Source: Azospirillum brasilense
GTDB lineage: Bacteria; Pseudomonadota; Alphaproteobacteria; Azospirillales; Azospirillaceae
Length of the DNA stretch: 64,000 bases
Direction of reading: 5' to 3'
NCBI RefSeq assembly: GCF_005222205.1
Contig: NZ_CP032346.1
Span: 1,125,001-1,189,000, forward strand
In this document: positions 28,223 to 37,200 of the stretch, piece by piece
Position numbering within the stretch: position 1 is the first letter of the stretch
How the letters are laid out: every line of letters begins with the position of its first letter
Made by a program: the position numbers and the translations under genes
Notes under the pieces: model-generated
The model's database searches: none
What the model saw: the letters and a program-made list of their open reading frames with translations, nothing else
Told to the model about the DNA's origin: nothing

Positions 28223-30049
28223 TCACCGGCGGGACCGGGCGAGAGCCTCGAGAGCGGCGCGGACACGGCCGACGACGGGCGCCCACGCGCCGCGCCGGTC
28301 CTGACGGAACAGGCGCATGGTCGGGTACCACGGCGTGCACATCCCCTGGTCCAGCCAGCGCCAATCGGGGGCGAAGGGCAGCACCGTCCAGACCGGCCGG
28401 CCGAGCGCCCCGGCCAGATGGGCCGGGGCCGTGCAGGAGCTGATGACGAGGTCGAGATTCTCCATGATCGCCGCGGTGTCGGCGAAGTCGGCGATCTCCG
28501 CGCCGAGGTCGGTGAAGGAGGACGGCAGCGGTCCGCAGGTCTCCAGGTCCTCCCGCCCCGCCCCCTTCTGCAGGCCGAAGACCGTGACGCCCGGAACGTC
28601 CAGCAGCGGAAGGAACGCCTTCAGGCGCGGCGAACGGATGTGGTCGGCCTTGAAGCCGGGGTTTCCCGCCCAGACCAGCCCCACCCGCAGCCCCGTCCGC
28701 TGAGCGGGCAGCGGACTGGGCGGCGGCCCCAGGCGCGTCGCCCAGCGTGTCACCAGCTCCGGCTCGGCGCGCAGATAGGGGGTGTCGGCGGGAATGGTGT
28801 AGAGCATGGTGCCCAACCGGTGCGGCAGGCTGGCCAGGGCGTCGTGCGCGTCGTGCGGCGGCGGCGGGTCGAACCGGCCGACCACGCCCTCGATGCCCGG
28901 CATGGCGGAGAGCAGGCGGACGAGCTGGCTGTTGCACTCGATGACGACGCGCGCGCCCCGCGCCTGAAGCTGTTGGGCAAAGCGGGCGAACATGATGGTG
29001 TCGCCAACCCCCTGCTCGTCATGGACCAGCAGGGTCCGGCCGGCGAGGTCGGAACCGTCCCAGGCGGGCGAGGCGAAGCTGCGCCGGGGCGACGGGAAGT
29101 CGGCCATGCGCGAGCGCCATTCGTACTCGGCAAACCCCTCCTCCAGCTCGCCCTTGAGCAGCAGCCCGAAGCCCAGCGCGGTGTGGGCCTCCGCCAGGGA
29201 AGGGTCGAGCCGGGCGGCGGTCCGCGACAAGGCAATCAGTTCGTCGACGCGCATCAGGTCGCGGGCGGCCAGCCCGAGGTTGAGGTGGGTGTGGGCCGCA
29301 CCCGGCTGCATCGCGATGGATTGCCGGAAGCAGGCCACCGCCTCGTCGAGCCGACCGAGATCCTGAAGCGTGACGCCCAGGTTGTTGAGCACCCCGGGAT
29401 CGCCCGGCGCGAAGCCCAGCGCGCAGCGGTAGTAGCGGACCGCCTCCTCGGCCCGGCCGAGACGGCGGTGGGCCATGCCGAGGTTGGCGTAGGCGGCGAC
29501 TGACGACGGCGTCATGCCGAGGAGCACCATCAGCTCCTCGATCGCCGCCTCGGCGCGGCCGTCCAGGATGAGCGCCTGCGCGAGCAGCAGCCGCTGGTCG
29601 GTCAGCCGCGGCTTGAGACGGAGCAGCCGGCGCAGCGCGGTCGCGGCGTCGCCGTGCCGGCCCATGTCCGACAGCACATTCGCGACGTTGTTGAGCGCGT
29701 CGCCGGAGCCCGCGTCCAGCGCCAGGGCGCGGTGGCAGCAGGCCACAGCCTCCCCGTGCCGGCCGAGCCGCCGCAGCGCGCTGGCGAGGTTGGAGAAGCA
29801 GGCCGCGTTGTCGGGAGCGGAGCGGATGGACTGCCTCATCCACTCCACGGCCTCCGCCGGCTTACCGCACTGCAGCGCCAGCGCGCCCAGGAGATGCAGG
29901 GCATCGGGGTGGCGGGGGTGATCGGCGAGGACGCGCCGGTACGCGCTTTCCGCTTCGGCCAGCCGGCCGGCCCCGTGATGAGCGAGGCCCGCCGCGACGA
30001 GCGCCGCGGGGTCGGGTCGATCCAGGGTGGCTTTGCTGGAGAAGGCCAT
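28223..30049 (-). CDS. TPR - GT9-like glycosyltransferase fusion
   Basis: A 608-residue protein. Residues ~15-290 are eight or so TPR repeats, and the C-terminal ~300 residues resemble the GT9 (ADP-heptose:LPS heptosyltransferase-like) fold: VHDEQGVGDTIMFARF, GLVWAGNPGFKADH and NLDLVISSCTAPAHLAGAL, then PWYPTMRLFRQ. Proteins of this architecture are frequent in Azospirillum-like genomes near flagellin or surface protein genes and are inferred to glycosylate proteins. It is the last gene of a three-gene minus-strand set and follows its neighbour by 24 bp. Its 3' part shares a 92-bp perfect identity with the gene at 34259. Confidence 0.82.
   Translation of the reverse strand: MAFSSKATLDRPDPAALVAAGLAHHGAGRLAEAESAYRRVLADHPRHPDALHLLGALALQCGKPAEAVEWMRQSIRSAPDNAACFSNLASALRRLGRHGEAVACCHRALALDAGSGDALNNVANVLSDMGRHGDAATALRRLLRLKPRLTDQRLLLAQALILDGRAEAAIEELMVLLGMTPSSVAAYANLGMAHRRLGRAEEAVRYYRCALGFAPGDPGVLNNLGVTLQDLGRLDEAVACFRQSIAMQPGAAHTHLNLGLAARDLMRVDELIALSRTAARLDPSLAEAHTALGFGLLLKGELEEGFAEYEWRSRMADFPSPRRSFASPAWDGSDLAGRTLLVHDEQGVGDTIMFARFAQQLQARGARVVIECNSQLVRLLSAMPGIEGVVGRFDPPPPHDAHDALASLPHRLGTMLYTIPADTPYLRAEPELVTRWATRLGPPPSPLPAQRTGLRVGLVWAGNPGFKADHIRSPRLKAFLPLLDVPGVTVFGLQKGAGREDLETCGPLPSSFTDLGAEIADFADTAAIMENLDLVISSCTAPAHLAGALGRPVWTVLPFAPDWRWLDQGMCTPWYPTMRLFRQDRRGAWAPVVGRVRAALEALARSRR
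28428..28519 (-). repeat. 92-bp inverted repeat, left copy
   Basis: Base-for-base identical, in inverse orientation, to 37772-37863, 9.3 kb away. Both lie in the GT9-like domain of separate genes and encode the stretch from the FTDLGAEIADFADT segment to NLDLVISSCT. Similarity with few mismatches continues about 55 bp further towards the 3' ends. Confidence 0.95.
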
Positions 30050-30073
30050 GCGTGCGTGCTTTCGAAACGTCGA

Positions 30074-32914
30074 TCAGATCAGGACCGGGGATGCCCAGGG
30101 ATCGTAGGGAACCAGGGCCCGAAGCGTCGGCTCCGGTCGAAGGAATTCACTGGCGTTGCGGTTCAGCATGGTCGCCACGAAGGAGAAGGAGCTGTTGGAA
30201 ATGGCCACCCGGTCGGCGTGGCAGAGGACGTGGAAATCGGCGAAGAACTCCGCGCCCGCGATCGGCTCGGCCAGATCGCGGCCGGTGAGGGGGCGGTAGG
30301 CGGTGAATTCCCGCAGTTGGGCGGGATCGTCGGTCGCGATGAACAGGACCGGCCGGTCGAGCGTCGGCCAGACGGTCTCCAGCCAGCGCCGGTACCAGGA
30401 CGCCGGGGCGATCCAGAACCGTCCCCAGCCGAAATCCCCGCGCCGGAGGTGCAGCGCCACGACGGTCCGCCCGGCGTCGCGCAGACGGCCGAGCAGCGCG
30501 TCCGCGTGGGGCCGGAGGCGGCGGCCCGGTGTGAACAGGGCGCGGAATTCCTCCCTGAACGGCGCCAGGGGCGTGGTGTCGCCGCAAAAATAACCGGACA
30601 CGTCGCGGTCCGCCAGCAGGGTGGCGGGCTCCCCGCGGAGGGACGCGGTCACGGCGGCTTCGCCCTCCGCCTCCGCCACGCGCGCCAGCGCCGGACCGGG
30701 CAAGGGGTCGTCGTGATCGTACAGGTGGCGGCCGAGCCAGGGAGGAGCCTCCAGGGTGAGGCCGTGCCGGGCGGCGTAGAGGCGCAGGACGCCGTATTGG
30801 AGAAGCTGGTTGCCGAACCGGCCATTGCGCCCGAGGGACGTCGCGGCGAGGCGGCGGCCCGGCCCGCCCGCCGGGGCGGGTGGCGGAGGCGGCCCCCAGC
30901 GCCGCGCCAGCAGGGACAGCGCGCGGCGCGTGAAGGCCTCGCCAAACCCGGGGTTGCAGCGGATCGCCCTCTCCCAGGCCGCCAGCGCCGCGTCGGGGCG
31001 ACCGAGCGCTTCCAGGGCACCGGCCAGCACCGCGTGACCGGTGTACAGCCCCGGGCTGAGCCGCAGCGCCCGCCGGGCAAGCGCCGCCGCGTCCGCCGCA
31101 TCGCCGAGGGCCAGGGCGGCGTCCGCGCAGTCCGCGTTGAGGTCGGCCCGCATCGGGTCCAGCCGGAGCGCGCGCTCCAACTCCCGCGCTCCCTGCCCGT
31201 CCTGCCCGAGCCGCCGGTTCGCGCGGCCCAGCAGGTGTTGGGCGTTGGTAAGGCCCGGCTGGAGTTCCAGGGCGCGGCGCAGCCGGGGGACGGCCTGGGC
31301 ATGGGCGTCGGCGTCGGTCAGCATCGACCCGAGATTGCACCACGCGGCGGCCGCCCCGGGATGAAGGCACGCCACCGCCCGGAAGGCCGTCAGCGCAAGC
31401 CGGGTGCGCCGCAGCCGGTGCGCGAGCAATCCCAACTCGAACCAGGCTTCGGTGCGGGCGGGGTCCCCGGCGACGGCCCGGGTCAGCGCGGCGACGGCGC
31501 GGTCGAACTGTTCGGCCCGGATGGCCTCCTTCGCCACCGCGATAGGGTCAATGGCGATGGGGTCGAGTGCGATGGGGTCGAGGACGCGAGGGGCGTCCCG
31601 GCTTTCCGAAAGGTCCGGCGCCGGAGACGGATCCTCGGGCTTCCCCTCAGCCGTGAGGAGCGGTGGTCCGCTCCAGCCGCCGTCGCGCAGAAGCGCGGAC
31701 CGCTTGGCTTTCAGAGCGTGGAGGCGGCGCTGGGTCAGGATCTCGATCGCGACGAAGCGGGGGTCGGACGACACCTGCTCCGTCGGCTTGGCGCCGCTGG
31801 TCATCGTCTGGCGCTGCCGCGCCAGGGCGTTGTCCGTCCGCATCGTGTAATGGACCGTCTTCTCGGCGATGCAGACCCCGCCGAACAGGCTGTGGAGCGC
31901 CCGTCCGTAGGCCACGTCGTCGCCCACGGCCGGGTGGAACGGCGCCTCCTCCGGAAAGCCGCCGATCAGGTCGTGGCAGACGCGCCGTACGCAGAGGTTG
32001 CAGGGGTAGCTCAGCTCCGACGCCTCGCGCCACGCGGGGGTGATCTCATGATCGATGCTGTCGAAGTGCATCCCGGTGCGGACGAACCCGGCGTCGGGGG
32101 TGCGGTCCAGCACCGTCGCCGTCAGCACCAAATGCCGCTCGAAGAAATAATCGTCGGCGTCAAGGAACCACAGGTAGCGGCCGAGCGCCGCGGCGGCGCC
32201 GATGTTGCGCGACCGGCCGGCGCCCTGGTTGCGGTTGTTCGCGATCAGCGCGACGCTCTGCTCCGGATGCGCGCGCGCCCAGCGCAGGACCCGCGACGCC
32301 GTCCCGTCGGGGGAGGCGTCGTCGACGACGCAGACATGGACCTGCGCCCGCGGGTCCCGCAGCGTCTCGCGGTAGACGCGGGCCGCCGCGGCGACGCTGT
32401 CGAGCGCCCGCTCGATGGTGTCCTCCATCCGGTGCACGGGGATCACCACGGTGCCGAGAACGTCGGTATCAGCCTTGTGACGCGCGAGCCCCTGCAAGGC
32501 GACTCCCAACCCGCAATCCTCGGAACCCGCGGCCGCGTGCAGCCGTTCGGCCTCCGCGTCGCGGCCCTGGACCAGCCGGACGATGCCCAGGGCGCGGGCG
32601 AGATCCCTTTGCGGCGGCACGATGCGCGCCAGAGGCTCCAGCAACGCCGCCGCCTCGTCCGCTCTCCCCTCCTGCAGGCGCCGCAAGGCTTGGCCGGCGG
32701 CAACGCTCAAAGGCTCGCCGATCTGGCGGCCGAGCGCCTCATGGTCGCCGTGCAGGCGGGTCGCCCGCACGAACAGGGCGATCGCCCGCAGGCCGTCCCC
32801 CGCCTTGCGGGCTTCATGCGCCGCGTGCTGCCACGCGACCGCATCGCCCGGATCGACCGCGAGCGCCCGCCGGTGTGATGGGAGCCCGTCGGAGCCCGTC
32901 GCGTCCCGCTTCAT
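30074..32914 (-). CDS. GT2 - TPR - GT11-like bifunctional glycosyltransferase
   Basis: A 946-residue fusion. After ~140 helical residues comes a GT2 (GT-A fold) domain, with VVIPVHRMEDTIERALDSV, VDDASPDGT (about residue 196) and the metal-binding WFLDADDYFF (about 252). TPR repeats fill roughly residues 470-660 (VACLHPGAAAAWCNLGSML and others). A GT11-like domain ends the protein, with HLRRGDFGWG at about 822 and ISNSSFSFVATMLNR near the end. Two transfers by one protein, for instance adding two different sugars in sequence, are inferred. The start ATG at 32914 overlaps the TGA of the upstream GT4 gene (ATGA). Confidence 0.83.
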   Translation of the reverse strand: MKRDATGSDGLPSHRRALAVDPGDAVAWQHAAHEARKAGDGLRAIALFVRATRLHGDHEALGRQIGEPLSVAAGQALRRLQEGRADEAAALLEPLARIVPPQRDLARALGIVRLVQGRDAEAERLHAAAGSEDCGLGVALQGLARHKADTDVLGTVVIPVHRMEDTIERALDSVAAAARVYRETLRDPRAQVHVCVVDDASPDGTASRVLRWARAHPEQSVALIANNRNQGAGRSRNIGAAAALGRYLWFLDADDYFFERHLVLTATVLDRTPDAGFVRTGMHFDSIDHEITPAWREASELSYPCNLCVRRVCHDLIGGFPEEAPFHPAVGDDVAYGRALHSLFGGVCIAEKTVHYTMRTDNALARQRQTMTSGAKPTEQVSSDPRFVAIEILTQRRLHALKAKRSALLRDGGWSGPPLLTAEGKPEDPSPAPDLSESRDAPRVLDPIALDPIAIDPIAVAKEAIRAEQFDRAVAALTRAVAGDPARTEAWFELGLLAHRLRRTRLALTAFRAVACLHPGAAAAWCNLGSMLTDADAHAQAVPRLRRALELQPGLTNAQHLLGRANRRLGQDGQGARELERALRLDPMRADLNADCADAALALGDAADAAALARRALRLSPGLYTGHAVLAGALEALGRPDAALAAWERAIRCNPGFGEAFTRRALSLLARRWGPPPPPAPAGGPGRRLAATSLGRNGRFGNQLLQYGVLRLYAARHGLTLEAPPWLGRHLYDHDDPLPGPALARVAEAEGEAAVTASLRGEPATLLADRDVSGYFCGDTTPLAPFREEFRALFTPGRRLRPHADALLGRLRDAGRTVVALHLRRGDFGWGRFWIAPASWYRRWLETVWPTLDRPVLFIATDDPAQLREFTAYRPLTGRDLAEPIAGAEFFADFHVLCHADRVAISNSSFSFVATMLNRNASEFLRPEPTLRALVPYDPWASPVLI

Positions 32915-34158
32915 TTCTCGGTCACCGCCGTCACGAAGGTTTCCGCGAAGGCCCGCCACGTCCGCTCGCCGCGCAGGAAGGCCCGCGCCCTGTCGGCGCG
33001 GGCGCGGGCGGCGGCGCGGTCGGTGTAGAGGGCTTCGAGATGGGCGACGGCCTCGTCGACCGACGATTCCCCCCAGCCGCGGCGGCGCCCGCCCCGACCG
33101 GATCCGGATTCGGCAACGGGGTCCTGCCGGCTCAGCGGCAGGCAGGCGCCGTCGCGGATCAGGTCAAGGTGCCCGGTGTTGGCCGACAGGATGACCGGCA
33201 CGCCGCAGGCCATCGCCTCCATGGCGACGAGGTTGGTCGCCCCTTCGCAGCGATTGGGGAAGAGGGCGGCGTGGCACTCCGCCAGGATCGCCGGGATCTG
33301 GCCGCGCCCGAGAAAGCCCATGTCGACGAAGCCCTCCGGCGGCACGCCACAGTCCATCGCCCATTCGACGATGCGCAGCTTGCCGTTCTCGCCCACGGCG
33401 GGGGCGGAGGGCACGAGCGGGGACTCCGCGATGTCGGCGGAGGTGTGCGGCCAGGGGTTGTGCCACGCGGTGACCAGCAGCGCGTCGGGATGACGCTCGT
33501 GGAACCGGCGGAAGGCGGCCAGCACGATGTCCTGCCCCTTGCGGAACTCGATCTTCCCGCCCGAAAAGACGACGAAGCGGTCGCCGAAGCGCCCGGCCGG
33601 CGGTACCGGCGCCAGCTCGTCCGGGTCCACGCCCTGGAAGGCGCAGCCGACGTTGGTGAAGCCTTGCTCGGCCAGCAGGGCCCGGTTGTACTCGGAATGG
33701 ACCACGATCCGGTCATAGCTCCGCGCGCGGCGCAGCGTGTCCTCGTCGAACAGGGTGTCCTCGAAGGCGATGACGCCGACGTTGCGGCTGCCGCGGAACC
33801 GGGCGGAGAACGGCCCGGCGACGAAGCCGTTGCCGAGCGCGTGCAGGACGGTGCAGTCGTTGAGGCCGAGCATCCGGTTGCCCGCCCGGTCGGCGATGGC
33901 GGTGATCTGCCGATGACCGTCCATCAGACCTGCCAGCTTTTCCCGGTTCTCCGGCCGCATGGTGGAGAGAAGCGGCTTTTCCAGCAGGAGCGGCGGCCGC
34001 CCCCGGTCGATCAGATGCAGCGCCGTGTGGACACCGACCAGACCCCAACCGTGCATCTCCGAAAGCTGCCACGTCAGCGCCAGGTTCTGCTCCACGCGCG
34101 GGGTCCCGCCATCCACCGCTGCCAACTCCGTCACGCGCCGCACGTCCTTTTTGCCCAT
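32911..34158 (-). CDS. GT4 glycosyltransferase
   Basis: A 415-residue GT-B retaining glycosyltransferase of family 4. The C-terminal nucleotide-sugar signature is NRCEGATNLVAMEAMACGVP, the E-x7-E type motif, and the middle has FVVFSGGKIEFRKGQDIVLA. It is the only island member without obvious TPR repeats. The start MGKKDVRR (34158) was chosen; the frame is open 111 bp further but that overlaps the region of the divergent gene. It is first in the minus-strand set and coupled by ATGA to the next gene. Donor and acceptor are unknown. Confidence 0.86.
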   Translation of the reverse strand: MGKKDVRRVTELAAVDGGTPRVEQNLALTWQLSEMHGWGLVGVHTALHLIDRGRPPLLLEKPLLSTMRPENREKLAGLMDGHRQITAIADRAGNRMLGLNDCTVLHALGNGFVAGPFSARFRGSRNVGVIAFEDTLFDEDTLRRARSYDRIVVHSEYNRALLAEQGFTNVGCAFQGVDPDELAPVPPAGRFGDRFVVFSGGKIEFRKGQDIVLAAFRRFHERHPDALLVTAWHNPWPHTSADIAESPLVPSAPAVGENGKLRIVEWAMDCGVPPEGFVDMGFLGRGQIPAILAECHAALFPNRCEGATNLVAMEAMACGVPVILSANTGHLDLIRDGACLPLSRQDPVAESGSGRGGRRRGWGESSVDEAVAHLEALYTDRAAARARADRARAFLRGERTWRAFAETFVTAVTEK

Positions 34159-34216
34159 GGCCTTGGATGATAGGATAGCAGAACGCGGACACCGATCCAC
34201 AGCGCGCGCCGCCGTG

Positions 34217-34258
34217 CAGTGCGAGCCGTCCAGTGCGAGCCATCCAGCCCGAGCCAGC
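34217..34258. repeat. Three 14-bp tandem repeats directly before a start codon
   Basis: Units CAGTGCGAGCCGTC (34217-34230), CAGTGCGAGCCATC (34231-34244) and CAGCCCGAGCCAGC (34245-34258) abut the ATG at 34259. They occupy the space where a ribosome-binding site is expected, and no purine-rich site is visible there. They sit in the 100-bp divergent promoter region between two glycosyltransferase genes. Confidence 0.8.
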
Positions 34259-37200
34259 ATGACCGTCAAGATCGCCTTTCTCGACCCGGCGGGTGGGGAC
34301 TACACGCCGGACACGCCGCGTCTGCGCCCGCTCGGCGGCTCGCAATCGGCCCTGTGCTACCTCGCGGAGGCGCTGGCCGCCGCCGGAGTGGCCACCACCG
34401 GGCTGGCCACCGGGCTGGAAGTCACGCTGATCAACGGCACCCGGACGCCCGGCGTGGTGCGCGGGGTACGCTGCCTGCCCGCCGGCGCGGTGTCCTGGGA
34501 GGGCATGCGGGCCTTCGACGTCGTGGTGCTGCTCAACGGTTGCCCGACGGAGGCGCTGATCCGGCTGCGCGCGGCGCTCGACGGCGGGCAGAAGCTGATC
34601 CTGTGGATGCAGCACGCCGTCGACCAGCCCGCCGCGCAATGCGTCGCGGAGCCGGAGGCGCGGGCCTGCTGGGACGGCTACGCCTTCGTCAGCCGCTGGC
34701 AGATGGACGGCTACCGCGCGGCGTTCGGCCTCGACCGCCGGCTCTGCCGCATCCTGCGCAACGGCGTCGCGCCGGCCTTCGCCGGTTTGTTTCCGGAGGG
34801 GGTCGACATCAGGGCGGCGAAGCCCTGGCCGCCGGTCCTGGCCTACACCAGCACGCCCTTCCGCGGCCTCGACGTGCTGCTCGACAGCGTTCCCCGCCTG
34901 CGGGCGGCGATCCCCGGAACCACCGTCCGGGTGTTCTCCAGCCTGGATGGCTATCAGGTCCCCGCCGACCAGGACCCTTACACCGCCCTCTACCGGCGCT
35001 GCCGCGAGACGGTGGGGGTGGAGTATGTGGGGGCGGTCTCCCAAAGCGCCCTGGCCGAGGCGTTGCGCGGCGCGACCGCCCTCGCCTACCCGAACCGCTT
35101 CGCCGAGACCTCCTGCATCGCCGTCATGGAGGCGCTGGCCGCCGGCTGCCTCGTCGTGTCCAGCGCGCTCGGGGCGCTGCCGGAAACCACGGCCGGCTTC
35201 GCCCGGCTGATCCCGGTCCCGGACGACCCGGCGGAGCACGCCGCCCGCTTCGCCGAGGCCGCCCGGACGGCCCTGCTCCAGTGGCGCGACGATGGCGCGG
35301 CCACCGAACGCCGGCTCCGCGAACAGGTGGACCACGTCGCCGCCGCAATGACCTGGCCCGGACAGGCCGCGGACTGGCTGGCGTGGTTCGAGGCGTTGAG
35401 GAGCGACCGGAAGGGACGTGCCGCGCCGGCCAAGGAGGCGGCGGCCGTCACCGCCGATCTGGCCGAAGCGCAGCAGCGCCTGCTCGGTGCGCTGGGCGCC
35501 CACCTGAACGCCCGCCCCCCGGCCGATGGGGAACAGGCCTGGCGGGCGGAGGCGCGGGCGCTGATCGCCCTCGTCGAGCAGTCCCTGCGGCTCGACCACA
35601 ACACGGAGGAGAACCGCTCGGCCGTCTGGACGACGCTGCGCGGCTTCGACGCCTGGTTCGCCTACGTCACGACGCTGACCGACACGCCGCCGCCCGCGGC
35701 CCCGCCACCCGGCGGGCGCCGGATCTACGACTGCTTCCAATTTTACAACGAGTTGGACCTCCTGGAGGTGCGGCTGGCCGAGCTGGACGCGGTGGTCGAC
35801 CGCTTCGTCCTGGTCGAGGCGACCTTCACCCACGCCGGCGATCCCAAGCCTCTCCATTACGCGGAGAACCGCGCGCGCTTCGCGGCCTACGCCGACAAGA
35901 TCATCCACGTCGTCGTCGACGACGATCCCGGCGGCTTCGCGTGGCAGCGCGAGGCCCACCAGCGCGACGCGATCATCCGCGGCCTTGAGGGCTGCGACCC
36001 GACGGACATGATCATCGTCTCGGACGCCGACGAAATCCTCCGCCCCTGGGTGATGGAGCGGCTGCGCCGGGAACCGGACGACGGTCGCTCGCTGTTCGCG
36101 CCCCATCTCGACATCTTTCTCTATTTCCTCGACCGCAAGGCGCCCGATCCCTGGGTGTCGGTGGCCGCCGCCCCGTGGGAGCTGATCCGCCGCATCGGCG
36201 CCAACCGCGCCCGCTACCTGACCAAGCTGGGGCATGGGCGGGTCGTCCCGGACGCCGGCTGGCACTTCACCTGGATGGGCGGGATCGAGCGCTTCCGCGC
36301 CAAACTGCAGGCCTTCGCCCATCGCGAGATGATCGCGGACTTCGACCAGGATCCGGCGGCGAACCGCGAACGGCTGGACCGCTTCTACGCCACCGGGCGC
36401 TTCGACGGCGGCGCCGTTCCCGGCATGTGGACGTCCCTGGCGCCCGTCCCCATCGACGCCGGCTTCCCCCGGATGATCCGCGAACGGATCGACCATTTCC
36501 GCGCCCTCGGCTGGCTCTCGCCCGACGCCGGCCCGCCGGTCCCCAAGGAACCGATTGCGGACTCCGGGTCGGAGCATCGTCGTGCCCTGGTCCTCGACCC
36601 CGCCTCCATCGACGCCTTCCACGCCCTGGCGATGGAGCGGCTCGCCCGCAACGCGCCGGAGGAGGCGGACGGACCGTTGCGCCGCTGCGTCGTCCTCGAC
36701 CCCTTCGGCACCTTCCACCGCTCCCATCTCGCCCACACGCTGCTGATGCGCCAGCGTTACGGCGAGGCGGAGGGCGTGCTGCGGGAGCTGGTCCGCCTCG
36801 CCCCCGACGACCATCGCGCCCGCGCCAACCTGGGCACCGCGCTGAAGAATCTCGGCCGTCACGACGCGGCGGTCGGCGCCGGACGCTCGGCGCTGGCGCT
36901 GGCCCCCGCCGAACCCGGCGTGCTCAGCAACCTCGGCCTCGCCCTCTCCCTGCGGAGCGGCGGGGACGAGGCGGCGGCACGCGTCCTGCGCCGGGCGGTG
37001 GCGATCGACCCGGATTTCACGTCGGCCCGGCTGAATCTCGGCGTCGTGCTCAGCAAGCTGCGGCGCATCGGGGAGGCGGAGGCCCAGTGCCGCCGCGTTC
37101 TCGACCGCGATCCGAATCACGCCGAGGCGCACACCCTGCTGGGCACCTGTCTTCTGCTGCGCGGCGAGCTGGAGGCCGGGTTCCGGGAATATGAGTGGCG

